Notes: generated from the sequence alone by a model not told the origin. A stretch of 64,000 nt of DNA from Schistocephalus solidus (GCA_017591395.1 WEDG01002865.1:186001-250000), one strand, 5' to 3'; positions 23,064 to 34,392 are shown, counted from the first letter of the stretch. Numbers and translations are program-made.

Positions 23064-23142
23064 CTGCCAGACAGGGGAGGAGAGACGATGTCATACTCTG
23101 AAGGAGAATAGGCGCGCAGTGTTGAATCAGCAGGACGGTTCA

Positions 23143-23448
<306 letters not shown>

Positions 23449-23614
23449 TTATAGGAGTTAAGATGCATTGTGAGTTTTTATCCCTTGTGAGATATAGGAG
23501 GCTAGCCTAATGCTCCGGATATTCATACCACTATCTAATGAGATACGACTATCATCTGGACGGTTTCCCTGTGATTGCTAATCCGGAAAAAGCTGTTTGC
23601 TTCCAGTCTGTCTA

Positions 23615-23851
<237 letters not shown>

Positions 23852-23895
23852 TTAATCCATCTGGGGAGCAGAATGGCTGAAAACGACAAACTAAC

Positions 23896-24019
23896 CGATG
23901 AATGCAATTTTTAGACTCCAAGTAGGCCATTCCGTTGGCGGCATCGACGCTCATTCGAATAAGAATGCCAATGTCAGGATTGTTGCGTGTTCTACGAAGG
24001 TAGGCAAGCAGTGAGCCAC
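23896..24019 (-). CDS. FES/FER-like: FES/FER-like kinase, hinge to HR of the catalytic loop
   Basis: This 124-nt exon has acceptor TTTTCTGCTAG and donor CATCG/GTTAG. It encodes residues 418-457, running GSLLAYLRRTRNN then GMAYLESKNCIH, ending two bases into the Arg of HRD. This is the alphaD-alphaE region. A 500-bp trinucleotide array begins about 75 nt upstream of its acceptor in the gene's direction. Confidence 0.94.
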
Positions 24020-24095
24020 CTAGCAGAAAAGTTCAAAAAAGGACAATAAGGGAGTGTCAAATGCGGCAGAATAGTCTACGATATAATCAGGGATC

Positions 24096-24096
24096 A

Positions 24097-24132
<36 letters not shown>

Positions 24133-24600
24133 GTAGTGGCGGCTAGTAGTACTAGTAGCAGTATTCTTATCAGTAGTGGTAGTAGAGCAGAAGTAATAGT
24201 AACAGTGGCGGCTAGTAGTAGTAGCAGTGGTAGTTAGAAGTATTATTATTATTAGTAGTCGTATTAGCAGTAATAGTAGTAGTAGAAATATTAGTTGAGC
24301 AGTAGTGGTGGCTAGTAGTAATATTAGTAGTAGAAGTAGTAGTAGTAGTAGTATTAGTAAGAGCAGTATTCGTAGAAGTAGTATTATACGTAGAAGTAGT
24401 ATAAATAGAAGTCGTAGTAGTAATAGCAGCATTATTATTAGTAACAGTGGGGCTAGTAGTAGTTGCGGTGGACACTAGTAGTATTAGTAGTGGTAGCAAT
24501 ATAAGCAGAAATAGTAGAAGTATTAGTAGTAATAATAGTATTATTATTAGTAGTAATAGTAGTCTTAGTATTAGTAATAGTAGGAGTAGTCACAAGAGTG
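24096..24600. repeat. Irregular (TAG)n trinucleotide array
   Basis: About 500 bp of TAG/TAT/GCA-type triplets, mostly AGTAGTAGTA on the plus strand and CTACTA in the direction of the kinase gene. It lies in the intron just upstream of the exon that begins at 24019. Interrupted units show age. Confidence 0.9.
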
Positions 24601-24984
24601 TAACGCATTAGCACATTCCTGACCAGAATGAATCCAGGAAGACGGGTTAGCCATTAACCCGGCTATTGACCACCCAGCGCGTCCATGACTGGTGGATTAT
24701 GGAATACTTTTCAGGGAAGGTTAGCTGCGAAATAAGCAGATTCTCATGCCTAGTGAATAAGCGATAGCCGAAGAGCAACACAAATTCTACCAGGACACGA
24801 AGAGCTGAGGTCTCGCACACCCAGTGCCATATAAAATGCCGCACAGCCCGCTGACGGCACTGGGACTATGCGATCGTAAACCATCGTCAGATAGGATTGC
24901 TTGTGCGTTAGGTTATTGAGTTTAAGAACCTCGAACAAACAAGCAGAGTGGCTGTTGGGGACACGCCTGTATTTAAATCCTCAT

Positions 24985-25070
24985 GGTAGGTACGCGCTCA
25001 CTGATCGGTTACAGGACTCACTCTAGAGCCCCGCCAGCAGCCGCACAGCGGCTAGGGATATAGGCAGAAA
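24985..25070 (-). repeat. SINE-1 fragment
   Basis: GTACGCGCTCACTGATCGGT and CACTCTAGAGCCCCGCCAGC AGCCGCACAGCGGCTAG match the reversed non-tRNA half of SINE-1. Confidence 0.65.
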
Positions 25071-25299
25071 AAATAAAAGGGAGAATACCAGTCATGTTAT
25101 TTTGCCTCATGAACGATGTCCGATTCCAGTACTAGAGGCCATTCAGATTAGACACGAGCACAGCTGTACAACAACAGCGTAACAGATTCCAAAGGATAAG
25201 GCTTACAATACTGAGAGCTGATAGCTGATAACGCGGCCCTACTTTAGGACGAGATTCAGGCTGCAGGGTTGTCTTTGTCGTAAGCTCACTCACCCGAGA

Positions 25300-25540
25300 T
25301 CTCTTAGAATGGATCCCGACACATGGTGGTGTAGGCGGACGTAGGCGGACTGTTTAACTTGGCTACCAATTGCGCACATTCCCACCTCTGGACGTCTTTA
25401 AATTTTCTTGCTATCGGAGCACAGCGCGTGAAGAAGGACAGAGTACAGTAACATTCAAAAGAAGCAACAGGCAAGACACATGCAGCCGTTTCACGGTTGT
25501 TACCAATCATCAGTACGCCACATGCCTTAGGCAGTGAGGT
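25300..25540 (-). repeat. R6 repeat copy
   Basis: CGTTTCACGGTTGTTACCAA and TCATCAGTACGCCACATGCC match 63160-63205, and in reverse 63400-63460. The reversed translation MIGNNRETA echoes MIGNDRETA there, so it may derive from a coding element. Confidence 0.55.
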
Positions 25541-25544
25541 AAAT

Positions 25545-27400
25545 GCTATGAAAGCCCATCTCAGTGTAAATTAATTTACGTGCAAGTCACTGATGCTGCA
25601 CCCACTCTGTCAAGCGCACAGAGGACATTATCATCACCACCATTATCAACGTCATCATCATGAAACTTTAAACAGTCACGGCGTGCTCAAAGATGTAATT
25701 GGGAAGGTTGCCAGTTTATTGGATAACTCGGTCTACCTTAGGCCTGAGTCACACTGCAATGGCTCTGCTGCCGTGTGACCCCTACAGGACCTTTAGTCAA
25801 TGCGAGATAGGAAACACATCAAAGACGGATCTGGTACATGCAGGGCTCAGCGCACGTGAGACCTGCGTTGACGTGAAGATAGCCGGATGCAGCGTTGAGA
25901 TCACATCTACCTCCGGTTGGCACCTAATGGTGAAGAACTGCTGCTGGAGGAAAGGCAAGGTGAGGAGGCTAAGCGACGGGGAGGTAGTGGAAGCAGGAAG
26001 CCAACGTAGGACTGTCTCTAAATTTAAAAAGATGCATCGAGCAGGATGCCCCTCCCCTCCCTCAGCTCACATTCATAAGACTCCCGACTGCCACATCCGA
26101 GAGCAAAATCAATCCAGCCCTTTGTCTTAGACACGAGAGATTTGGTTCATCATGCCTCGATGGGGCAAAACTCCTCCAGACCGGTCAGACGAGCTAGGGG
26201 GAAGGCAGCTTGTGGCCCCAACTGACTGGTATTACCCACCCCCCTGCCACCCACATTGGTTCTTCCACCCACGCACACACACCCACTCGGCACTATCCGA
26301 CCGCACTGGGCCTTAAAGTATGGGCCCGATGACGAGTCCACGCTTGACGCACCCCAGGCGTACCTGCGTCTCCAAGAGCCCTGCTGTCTGAAAAAGGCCA
26401 AAAGGGAGTGAAGTGGGTAACCATACTCTAGACCTGATTGAATGTGTGCGAAGAAGAGAACAAACGGAGCGCGTGATGAGATTGCCAGGAGACAGCCCAC
26501 TTCTACAGCACAAGATGTGAAAGTGGATTTCCGAGAGAAAAAAAGTGGCAAATGTGTGTGTGTGCGCACGCGCGTGCGGGTTAGGCACCCAATGACTGAC
26601 TCAGAATAGGAACAGAAGCCTGATCGACATCGACGCCTTGACGGCACAAGTAAGCACACGACCACAAGTCAGTACGCCAGTGTAGTGTATCGGACTGAAC
26701 TCCTGGGTGTGCCAGGGTGCAAGCAAATTATTTGCGCTCCGAATAGAAGTGGGTGGAGTTAAGTGGGGGGAGAGGAGCGAGAGCTGCCAGCGAAGAGGAC
26801 CGAGGGGATTTACAGATGGGCAGATTGCATGTGAGCAGTCCTGCCGCCGATGAGTGCGTGCGCACTTGGTCAGCGGACGTACAGAAGCGACACGCAAAAC
26901 CGCAGTAAAGAACGCGGGGAAGAAGGCGGACGCCGCGTACGCAGTATGCGATGATGATGATGAGGAGGAGGAGGAGGAGGTGGTGGTGGAGGATAGACAG
27001 GAGAATAACGGCGCGGCATAAATTTTCATTCCACAGGAGTGTCTTGATAGGGCAAGCAAACAAAATTTGACAGTAATCCCAAAGGGGGCGAAGGTGGTCT
27101 TTTAGAGGAGGTTTTTTTCACATAATCCAGTTGAAAGTAACCAACCCTCTGCGCAGAACGTTTCGACTATTCAAATTCCTAGCCATGCTGAGGGGTCAAT
27201 TGCAAAGCTACAGACAGAAACGATTTTTCGTGGCACCGTAGTGCATCGGATTCTGGTATCAAGTCAATTCAAATTCTATAAACAGAAGAGTTGTAGCAAA
27301 TTACAGAGAGTAACAATGTGGAGGATTATTCACGTCCAGACAGAGCCATTATGCAGCTGTTCCGCTAAAAAACCACTGACTTACTTGGAACCCCAGGTGT
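25545..27400. other. Intron sequence with microsatellites, no gene called
   Basis: Contains GAT/GGA/GGT triplets at 26943-26992 and an alternating TGTGTG...CGCGCG stretch at 26553-26580. Frames at 25699-26130 and 26150-26665 lack motifs. Confidence 0.5.
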
Positions 27401-27409
27401 TCCACACTT

Positions 27410-27487
27410 AGGATTGGGTATGACTGGCTGATGACGGCTAATAAGCCATAAATGGCCATTCCGGTCTCCCTTGTCTTTGTCGGTTCC
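27410..27487 (+). repeat. SINE-1 3' fragment
   Basis: GGGTATGACTGGCTGATGAC GGCTAATAAGCC and CCATTCCGGTCTCCCTTGTC match the end of SINE-1. The (TA)n run begins directly after it. Confidence 0.75.
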
Positions 27488-27489
27488 AC

Positions 27490-27491
<2 letters not shown>

Positions 27492-27539
<48 letters not shown>
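27492..27539. repeat. (TA)n microsatellite, left of the Penelope fragment
   Basis: 24 uninterrupted TA units. Confidence 0.97.
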
Positions 27540-27540
<1 letters not shown>

Positions 27541-27541
<1 letters not shown>

Positions 27542-28055
27542 CTATGTCAGGAACGTCTCAGAAGCCACTGAGCGCGTGTTAAGACCGCTAAACGTGGGCG
27601 TTGGACACCGACCGGAGGCCACCATCCGTCGATTAGTCATGCAACCAAAGGGCCGACTACCACCCGCAGACACCTCAGGCGTTATTTACCGTGTCAACTG
27701 TCTAGACTGCCCGGCCAACTACTGCGGCATGACCGACAAACGACTGAGTACGCGCATGCACGAGCACACTTTGGCCGTAAGGCGAAGGATATTCGATCAC
27801 ACGTCGCCATGCATAGTCTAGAAAACAACCACCGGTTCGATTTTGACGGGGCTCAAGTGCTCGGCCGAGCCGAAAACAGACTGGCGAGGGAAGTCATCGA
27901 AGCTTGGCAGTCAGACGCCAACTCTATCAACCGCAGCATTGACCTACCAGTGCTCTATGAGGCCGTCAAGCACCATTGGCGCACGAGAGGAGGACCAATG
28001 AGAAACGAGGCGGCTAGACCTATCACAAGTGAGCAAGAAAGACCTTTTTAAACCA
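27541..28055 (+). mobile_element. Penelope-like element C-terminus with GIY-YIG nuclease (lineage 1)
   Basis: YVRNVSEATERVLRPLNVGV and HRPEATIRRLVMQPKGRLP form the linker after RT. SGVIYRVNCLDCPANYCGMT and RLSTRMHEHTLAVRR form the GIY-YIG core, with a Cys pair before it. One frame change near 27815 leads to NNHRFDFDGAQVLGRAENRL, AREVIEAWQSD and SINRSIDLPVLYEAV, the standard C-terminal end. It is the best-preserved nuclease here and its only lesion is the shift. The RT part is absent, and (TA)n runs lie on both sides. Confidence 0.88.
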
Positions 28056-28158
28056 CGTACTTCCCCCTATGCTCTATCTCCGATGATGCACTCGAGTATG
28101 AGTGTGAAACGTCAGACAAGTATATCTTCTACCCCAGAGATCGCCTTATCTTCTCCTT

Positions 28159-28160
<2 letters not shown>

Positions 28161-28193
<33 letters not shown>

Positions 28194-28214
28194 TATAGAT
28201 ATATATATATATAT
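28161..28214. repeat. (TA)n microsatellite, right of the Penelope fragment
   Basis: TA units with two AGATATAG-type interruptions. Confidence 0.95.
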
Positions 28215-28439
28215 TAAGTTAAGTTTTTTGGGAACAAAATAACTTTATTGTGTAAATTTTCAAATCTGCTGCCCCAGTTCGTCTTTAGAAAAATGGGAAT
28301 GTACAGAAAACAGTTCACCTTACACAATGCCTAACGAAAGATTCTATGGTTGGCTACAGTTCGAGCCAATAGACGTCAAACAAACTGTCGGGAAAAGCGA
28401 ACTCAAGGGACGAGAAGGACACAATAAACTGTGGTACAG

Positions 28440-28672
28440 AGGCGATCACCGATCGCGTTACGGGACATACTCGTCCGTTGGACCTTATGGCCCACTCTCG
28501 AATCCCACCGGCAGCCACTCAGTACTATAGACAGTCATTAGTGACACTGTCCATAGAGGAACGACTCCGTGTCCTAATAGTTTGAACCAAGAGTCTGATA
28601 TGGCTAGCTGATGATGACAAATAAGTCTGAAATGGGCAGTCCAGTCTCCATTGTCTTTGTCAGTAATCAACT
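28440..28672. repeat. SINE-1 fragments, inverted
   Basis: 28440-28530 (GATCACCGATCGCGTTACGG...GGCAGCCACTCAG) matches the reversed non-tRNA half. 28590-28672 (GGCTAGCTGATGATGACAAA TAAG...TCTCCATTGTCTTTGTC) matches the forward 3' end. Both are diverged. Confidence 0.55.
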
Positions 28673-29087
28673 ACAGCCGGAAAACCATTGAAAAATTAAA
28701 TTAGTGTCGGGCATGAATAGATACACTCCACCGCCCACTCCCCTCTTCAGAATTTTGGCGTTAGACCACCTTTAATGCAGTGTTTGCGTTAAAAGGGGTT
28801 TTACAGGCGGGGCGTTTTAAAAGAACGGACGACCCGAGACATCTTTGGGCTGGCGGGCGGCCCATATAAGGGCGTCAACCTGGAGGCAACACACCAAGCA
28901 GTGGGTGAGAGGAAGGATGGATTCTACGTACTGTTCAGCATAAGGAACGAGGGGGTAGATGGAAGAGGAGACTCAAACAAAACTTTTTAACAAAACATGA
29001 AGCGAAAAGATTTGGTGGGCAAACGGACGTACGCAGTCAGACCGGTGAGAAAGCATTCATAAAAAAAGGGAAGCCAAAAGGACTCAC

Positions 29088-29298
29088 CTGCCACATACTC
29101 CATAACAATCATGATGGGATGCGTGCGCACGGCGATGCCGATGAGTTGGACAATGTTTGGATGACAGAAGTTGAGAGCAGTGGCCTCACCCTGTAGGAAT
29201 TTACGACGCACCTCTACTTCCACTGGATTGGCCCGGCAAGTCTTCACTGCGACCATGCGACCGTTGTACATGCCCCGGTGGACTTCGCCGAAGTTACC
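29088..29298 (-). CDS. FES/FER-like: FES/FER-like kinase, kinase N-lobe
   Basis: This 211-nt exon has acceptor CGTCTTTAG and donor GGCAG/GTGAGT. It encodes residues 347-416. With the preceding exon, the glycine loop reads GQGNFGEVHRG. The ATP-binding lysine is Lys365 in MVAVKTC. Glu384 in FLQGEATAL is the alphaC glutamate. HPNIVQLIG and IMIVMEYVAG reach the hinge. The GNFGEV loop and the HPNIVxLIG motif are close to human FES and FER. Phase 0 in, phase 1 out. Confidence 0.95.
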
Positions 29299-29828
29299 CT
29301 AAAGACGAGGAAGACCATGAAGTTAGGCGGGGAGGGTCTTGTGATTAGACCCCATGCAGCACCACCACCAACGTCGACGAAAAACTGATAAATCAGTGAG
29401 AGGCATCACAGTAGGATTTACGCTGAGGACTTAACGACGTATACCAGCAGTATAGAATACATAGGAAAGGAGAAGGTAGAACGACATAAATTTATCAAAA
29501 GGACACAACGCGGGAGTGTAGCTTCCCTCGGAGTGCCAGTTTATCCGAGTAACAGCTGCTCAATAACTGGAGTTTTCAATGGCGACACGGAATCCTTAAA
29601 CATCGGATCCATTGGCGACCTGCAATCGATTAGAGTGAGGAAGGCTTGGGGACACTGACTTCACGTTTTCCTCGCATAGTCACTGCGTGTAAATCGTGGT
29701 CACAGGAGAGCAGTTACGCCGCTAATGGACAACCTCTAGGGCTGTATTGACTACCAAAAGAGTTTGCTGAAGTCAAGAGGGGAAAAAGGAAAACGGATGC
29801 TGCCATTTTGGGCGGTCGGATGACCCAC

Positions 29829-29964
29829 CTGTCCAATCTTCTCGAGGAGCTGAACGTCTGCGTTGTCCAACTGCCAATCAGGACGAGCTATGGGATTGAG
29901 AAGGAGGGCACCGGATCCCGCGGTTACCGGTTTTCCCGTTCTCATGTGAAACTCCACCAAGTCC
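29829..29964 (-). CDS. FES/FER-like: FES/FER-like kinase, end of SH2 and start of kinase
   Basis: This 136-nt exon has acceptor TTGCCTCGCAG and donor GGACAG/GTGGGT. It encodes residues 302-346. DLVEFHMRTGKPVT and SGALLLNPI match the C-terminal helix and last strand of a FES/FER SH2 domain. DWQLDNADVQLLEKIGQ is the short linker into the kinase and the start of the glycine-rich loop. It enters in phase 2 and leaves in phase 0. Confidence 0.93.
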
Positions 29965-30599
29965 CTGCGAGGCAATAACAAAATCAGTAGTTAGTAACTC
30001 CGGGGCACTAAGCAAAGTGAGTGTTGTTGAGGGTAGGTTTTAAGTGAGGACTGAATTTACTCCAGAGGCCTCAGGAAGACCCATCAGACAAATCTGCTGT
30101 AGAGAGGACTGAATTTAGCAGACGGATTTAAGATCAAGAGAGGGGAATTTAGGTTACATAGGAAAAAACGAGAGGGCGAATACGAAAGAAGGCAGACGGG
30201 ATCGCTTAAATGCATACTTAAAGAAAAGTATTCGGTGAGAGTTGCCGCGAGAAGGTCCGTATTGAAGACATGTCCTCGTTTTTGACGGGATTTTACTAAG
30301 GAATCATTTTATTCTTTGCACGGAGGAAGGACTTTGTTTGACCCTTCTTGTGCTCAAACCAAACTACTAAAGATGCCGTATGCGTGTTAGTTCAGTCTCC
30401 TAAGAAGGCGGAAGAAAAAGCTTACTGCGACCACACGCAAGGAGACACACATGGAAGACAACACGGTTAACGGTTAACGAAAATAGACAATAAAACAAGC
30501 AAACTTTTCCGTGATATCATCATTTGTAAAAAAAAGAGAGGTAACTAAAGACGGCTAGTAAAGTTTGATCCTTAATTTCGTTAATTTGCCCTGTTTATA

Positions 30600-31050
30600 C
30601 CTTTCAATGACCAGTATCAGTATATTTGAGGGAGATATAGGTGAGTAACCTTCGAATTCTCTATTTGTACATGCGAGTTGTGGTATCGAAAAAATAGTAT
30701 CTCGGGATGTTGACGAGGTCATTTGATAAGAGCCAACTGGGCGGAACATAGTTGAAAAAGAGAAGACAGAGAAAAAAACTCCCAGTGATATTTAGGAGAA
30801 AAAAACTGTCGGTTTTGGAGGAGGGGTGTCCGATGGGGGGCATCGCGGTGGTCACCTGGCATGGACTATGGCCGCCAGGTTCGGCTGATGCGACCGCTCA
30901 CGGTGTTACCAAGGTGTGCCGATAGTTAAGCCGGGAAGACCTCGGGGACCTCCGAGTGGGAATTATGGGAGAGTGCGAGCCAGGTGGCATAGGTCGAGAC
31001 ACCATCAGAGCCTTCATCCCCGAACAAAAACTACCAGTCTAGGAGGCCCT
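30600..31050 (-). repeat. R7 repeat, minus copy
   Basis: ATATTTGAGGGAGATATAGG, GTGGTATCGAAAAAATAGTA, GTGATATTTAGGAGAAAAAA and GACCTCGGGGACCTCCGAGT are reverse complements of segments at 55895-56390 in the opposite order, so the two are full inverted copies. Confidence 0.75.
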
Positions 31051-31369
31051 GACGAGAAAAAACTATAAATTAACATGACACAACAGCACTTTTCGGTGAC
31101 CGAGATGATCCCTGTTCATTTCCGTACGCATTGAAGCTCGAGGGAGGGGATGGCGATACTGATCGCAGAGGACTAACTCGTAATTACGAGTCCACGAGAC
31201 TCCTCAGTGAGCTTCGCAGGGCTGATAATGTGCACTAGCACTGAAAAGTCTACACATGCATGAGTCTATGTCCTGGGAGAGCTCTCTCTCTCTCTCTCTA
31301 TCTTGGGGCCTGGCTCAGCAGACCACCAAATTGTAGCTGGAAAAAGGAGACAGATTGCAGGTTTTTGGG

Positions 31370-31416
31370 CAGTCGGATAGGTGGCCCCACTCAGTCGGAT
31401 AGGTGGCCCCACTCAG
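31370..31416. repeat. 22-bp exact tandem duplication
   Basis: The unit starting CAGTCGGATAGGTGGCCCCA occurs twice head-to-tail (31370-31391 and 31392-31413), then CAG. Confidence 0.95.
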
Positions 31417-31734
31417 AAAACGAGAAGCAAGGATTCCTTTAGTACAAGAACGATTGGTGGAGTAAATGAAACTGAGAGATAACTGATTTTTGGAAAGCGA
31501 AATTTGAAAATACAATTACGCAATAAACTTGCTTAAATATACAAAAATGTCAGCGCGCGATTCAAAATAATGGAAATTAGGAGGTGAAAACGGATGGAAT
31601 ACATGAACACCGGGGGCAATGCTTAGATATTTCTAGCGAACTGATCCCAGCCCGTAATGAGCGATCACACTGAAGGAAAAAAGAAGACTCTCGTGATGGC
31701 CACGGCAGACGATATACTTTAAGTTGACAATATT

Positions 31735-31860
31735 GAGAACCTAAAACATAACCCTAAATGCATGTAAAAGCCTAATGTTAATCCCTAACCCTAAACTCTA
31801 GCACTAACACTAACCTCTAACCATAATCCCAAGCTGAACGCTAAACCTAATAGAAAGACT
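31735..31860 (+). repeat. Telomere-like CCTAA-rich tract, degenerate
   Basis: AACATAACCCTAAATGC, AATCCCTAACCCTAAACTCT, CACTAACACTAACCTCTAAC: variants of the CCCTAA telomere unit over about 120 bp, on the C-rich strand. Confidence 0.7.
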
Positions 31861-31907
31861 TAAAGGAGGCCCGACGGGATTGATCAACAGGGAAGGAGGT
31901 TAACTGA

Positions 31908-32050
31908 AGCCGCAAAGACAAGGGAGACTGCAATGGTTATTTCTGGTTTATTAGCCTTCGTCAGCCAGTCATACCCAACCCCAGGTGGTGCAGCACCCGA
32001 TGATTGAATCTGCGCACCGTTGATCAGAAGTTCCACGCTCTAACATGCCT
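31908..32050 (-). repeat. SINE-1, truncated minus unit
   Basis: CGCAAAGACAAGGGAGACTG, CATACCCAACCCCAGGTGGT and the reversed head TTGATCAGAAGTTCCACGCT, cut off before the A box and joined to a plus unit. Confidence 0.75.
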
Positions 32051-32455
32051 ATTCTAATACTAGCCGCTGTGTGGATGCTGGCGGGGCTCGAGAGTGAGCC
32101 TCAAGGCAGAGCGGAAGGAATGAGTTCCGTTAGCGATCGGTGAGCGTTCGTCAACGAATGCAGTCAATATTCCCGATCTAACCCGGCAATATAACGAGCC
32201 CACGGCTCAATGTTTAGAGCGTTGAACTCCTGATCAACAGGTCGTGGGGTTGAGCGCCTCAGATGGAGCAAAACTCCGCGTTGGGCATGACTGGTTGGTG
32301 ACGGCTAATGAGCCAGAAATGGGCAGCTAAGTCTCCCTGGTCTTTGCCGGCAGCCGCTGTGTGGCTGCTGGCGGGACACGAGAGTGAGCTCCCCGAAGGC
32401 TAAACGGAACGAGTGACTTCTGTTAGCGTTCGGTGAGCGTTTGTCAAAGAATAAC
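32051..32455 (+). repeat. SINE-1, plus unit followed by a second partial plus unit
   Basis: The first unit runs from CTAATACTAGCCGCTGTGTG through GGCTCAATGTTTAGAGCGTT to TCTTTGCCGGC at 32350. It passes directly into CAGCCGCTGTGTGGCTGCTG and GTTAGCGTTCGGTGAGCG, the next unit's start, showing head-to-tail linkage. Confidence 0.8.
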
Positions 32456-32465
32456 TGAAGCCTAT

Positions 32466-32872
32466 CCCTTGACTAGGTGAAACGGTCGTAATTCTACGAT
32501 GCCCACCGTATACTCCACGGAAGTGTGGTGCAGGGACGGTGACTTGTGCACAAATTAGTTTTAAGTGATAGTAGAAGTGCACTGCATCTACCACACTCTT
32601 TTTTCCCTTAATAGTCTGTGCCCGGTGCCAAGACATTGCTAAGAAAATCGGAGGCGGTGTTGGGCGCAGATTAATCATCTCCGACGGAGTGGGAGAGCGG
32701 GGTGCGGCATGAGTCTGCACCTGCGCGTGCCCATTTGCTCACGCTAACCCCCCATGTTTGTTACGGGACTTCATCCCAAAATAATAACATCTGCCGCACC
32801 CTGCTTTGGCCCCAGTGTTGCTCCAGCACATTTAACGCGCCGCCCATTTAGGGTGCACAACACGCAAATGCA
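32466..32872 (+). repeat. R1 repeat, type B 3' module
   Basis: GATGCCCACCGTATACTCCA, GTGCAGGGACGGTGACTTGT, CATCTACCACACTCTTT, then GGAGTGGGAGAGCGGGGTGC, CCTGCACCTGCGCGTGCCCA and CATTTAGGGTGCACAACA. Complete and in order. It ends about 160 bp from the SH2 core exon (33033). Confidence 0.8.
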
Positions 32873-33032
32873 TGCAATCAAGGGTATAAAATACAGACCA
32901 AATTAACAAAGTTAGCTAAAGAAGGCTCTGGAGGGAACAGAAACAAGAAGGCTTGAATAAGGAGGGGAGGAAGAGAGGGGGGAGGAGGGGGAAGAGGAGC
33001 AGGCCCAGTGTATGGCAATTGGCTGAGCTGAC

Positions 33033-33335
33033 CTGATTGTAGGGAAGGCGTAGTCCTCGAGAAACCAGCCCCCCTTCCGGCCGTTGCTGCTATCGCCGCC
33101 CTGAAGGATGAAGTGTTTGCAACCGTTCCAGTACACGGAAAGAACCATCCTTGTGACGACAACCCGACCACTGAGAGGACTACTGAGATCTTCTGTGGAC
33201 TGAGAGAAGTGAGGTAAGGCAGACCAGAGGTCGGATTCTGAGTCGTGGCGCTGCATCCGATTCAGGTGTGATTTTCGGCTGGATGTGGCCTTGCTCGTCT
33301 CCCGGACGAGGAAGTCACCTTGGACTTGCAGTAAC
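33033..33335 (-). CDS. FES/FER-like: FES/FER-like kinase, SH2 core with large BC-loop insert
   Basis: This 303-nt exon is open throughout, with acceptor TTCAAAG, donor ATCAG/GTCAGC, and phase 2 on both sides. It encodes residues 201-300. LLQVQGDFLVRE (201-212) holds the FLVR arginine (Arg211) that binds phosphotyrosine. VLSVYWNGCKHFILQ follows at 264-278 and AFPTIR closes the exon. In vertebrate FES only about 7 residues separate the VRE and VLSV strands, but here there are 51, rich in Ser, His and Arg, with acidic patches. A second, shorter Gly-rich expansion follows FILQ. No credible intron is visible inside the insert. The insert sits next to the phosphotyrosine pocket, so it could affect ligand choice. 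Confidence 0.92.
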
Positions 33336-33476
33336 CTTTGAAGGGCAAGGGAACAGAGGTGAAAGTTGGATTCACTTTACAAACAGCAAGTGTGAGTGCA
33401 ATATGCTTCAAAGAGGACGATCGACGGAAGTGGTTGGGGCTGGGAAACCAGCTAGCGATTGATAAATCAGTTACCT

Positions 33477-33496
33477 CGGGGGGGGGGGGGGGGGGT
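33477..33496. repeat. Poly-G run
   Basis: About 19 consecutive G on the plus strand in the intron between the first two SH2 exons. Confidence 0.9.
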
Positions 33497-33994
33497 AGAA
33501 GGCGAAATCTTGCAATAAGCCTCAGATATAACACCTGTACCAAGATCTGATCAATTAAATAAAGCGAGACGTTCTGAGAGGGATTTCCCAGAGCCGGCGG
33601 TGGAGAAAGCGAAGGCATGACCGGTCTTGAGCGAGCTGTCAATTACTTTAAAATAATGCCCCACGGAACAGTCTTCAGATGAGTCGGATCGAAATTTTCG
33701 TTTAACGTGACTTAAGAAAGTACTAGAACATAAAAGGAGCAAAATAGGATATAATACAGCAGGATGCTCGCCAGGATTTTAATGGGTCATCGACTCTCGT
33801 GGTAAAAACACAGAGGGAAGGTTTCGGGTAAGTGGACCAACCCAACACGTGAAACCGCAACAATGTGCTCAGTTGCCATGGTAACGTTCTCGGCATATGT
33901 GAGTGGATGTCATACCATCAAATGGTTTTCTGAACATGGTTGCTATAAGCGGATGCGAGCGCACGGCGAGGGGGAGAATGCGAGGTCAACCAGG

Positions 33995-34130
33995 CAGGAG
34001 ACACAGCAGTGGTGACTTGCGTGAGAATTCGCTTACAGTTGGAGGGACTTGCACAACATCTACCACACTCTCGCCTCCTTTACCCACGCGCCATGCTCCG
34101 ACGACAAAACAAAACGAAAACGGCCGGAGG
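33995..34130 (+). repeat. R1 5' module fragment, diverged
   Basis: CAGTGGTGACTTGCGTGAGA, GACTTGCACAACATCTACCA and CACTCTCGCCTCC keep the order of the R1 5' module. No 3' module follows. Confidence 0.45.
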
Positions 34131-34182
34131 TAAACGTGGGCACAGCGGCTGACAAAATTAAACAGTCTTCACTGATAAACAT

Positions 34183-34392
34183 TCACTGATCGTTAACGGA
34201 ATGTCCATATTCCAGATCTAAACTGGCAGAAAACGAGCCCGTAGCTCAAAGGTTAGAGCGTTGGACTTTTGATCAAGAGGTCACGAGTTCAAGCCTCGGA
34301 TGGGGCGCTACTGGGGTTGAGTATGATCAGCTGATGGCGGCTAATAAGCCAGAAACGGTCATTCCGGTATCCCTTGTCTTTATCGGCAGTGT
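34183..34392 (+). repeat. SINE-1, plus unit
   Basis: ATTCACTGATCGTTAACGGA leads into CCGTAGCTCAAAGGTTAGAG (A box) and GAGGTCACGAGTTCAAGCCT (B box), ending TCCCTTGTCTTTATCGGCAG. Confidence 0.8.

Noticed and set aside
24124..24499. Leu- and Thr-rich minus frames
   Set aside because: Triplet-array by-products in the intron.
25699..26130. 143-codon plus frame
   Set aside because: No recognisable family and lies in an intron with scattered repeats. It could be revisited with transcripts, but the present evidence is too weak.
26150..26665. 171-codon minus frame
   Set aside because: No domain, passes through repetitive TG/CG sequence, no splice support.
33183..33215. Mini-intron inside the SH2 insert (a GTCTGC...CTCAG span)
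   Set aside because: The donor is far from consensus, about 31 nt would be very short, and the exon is open throughout.
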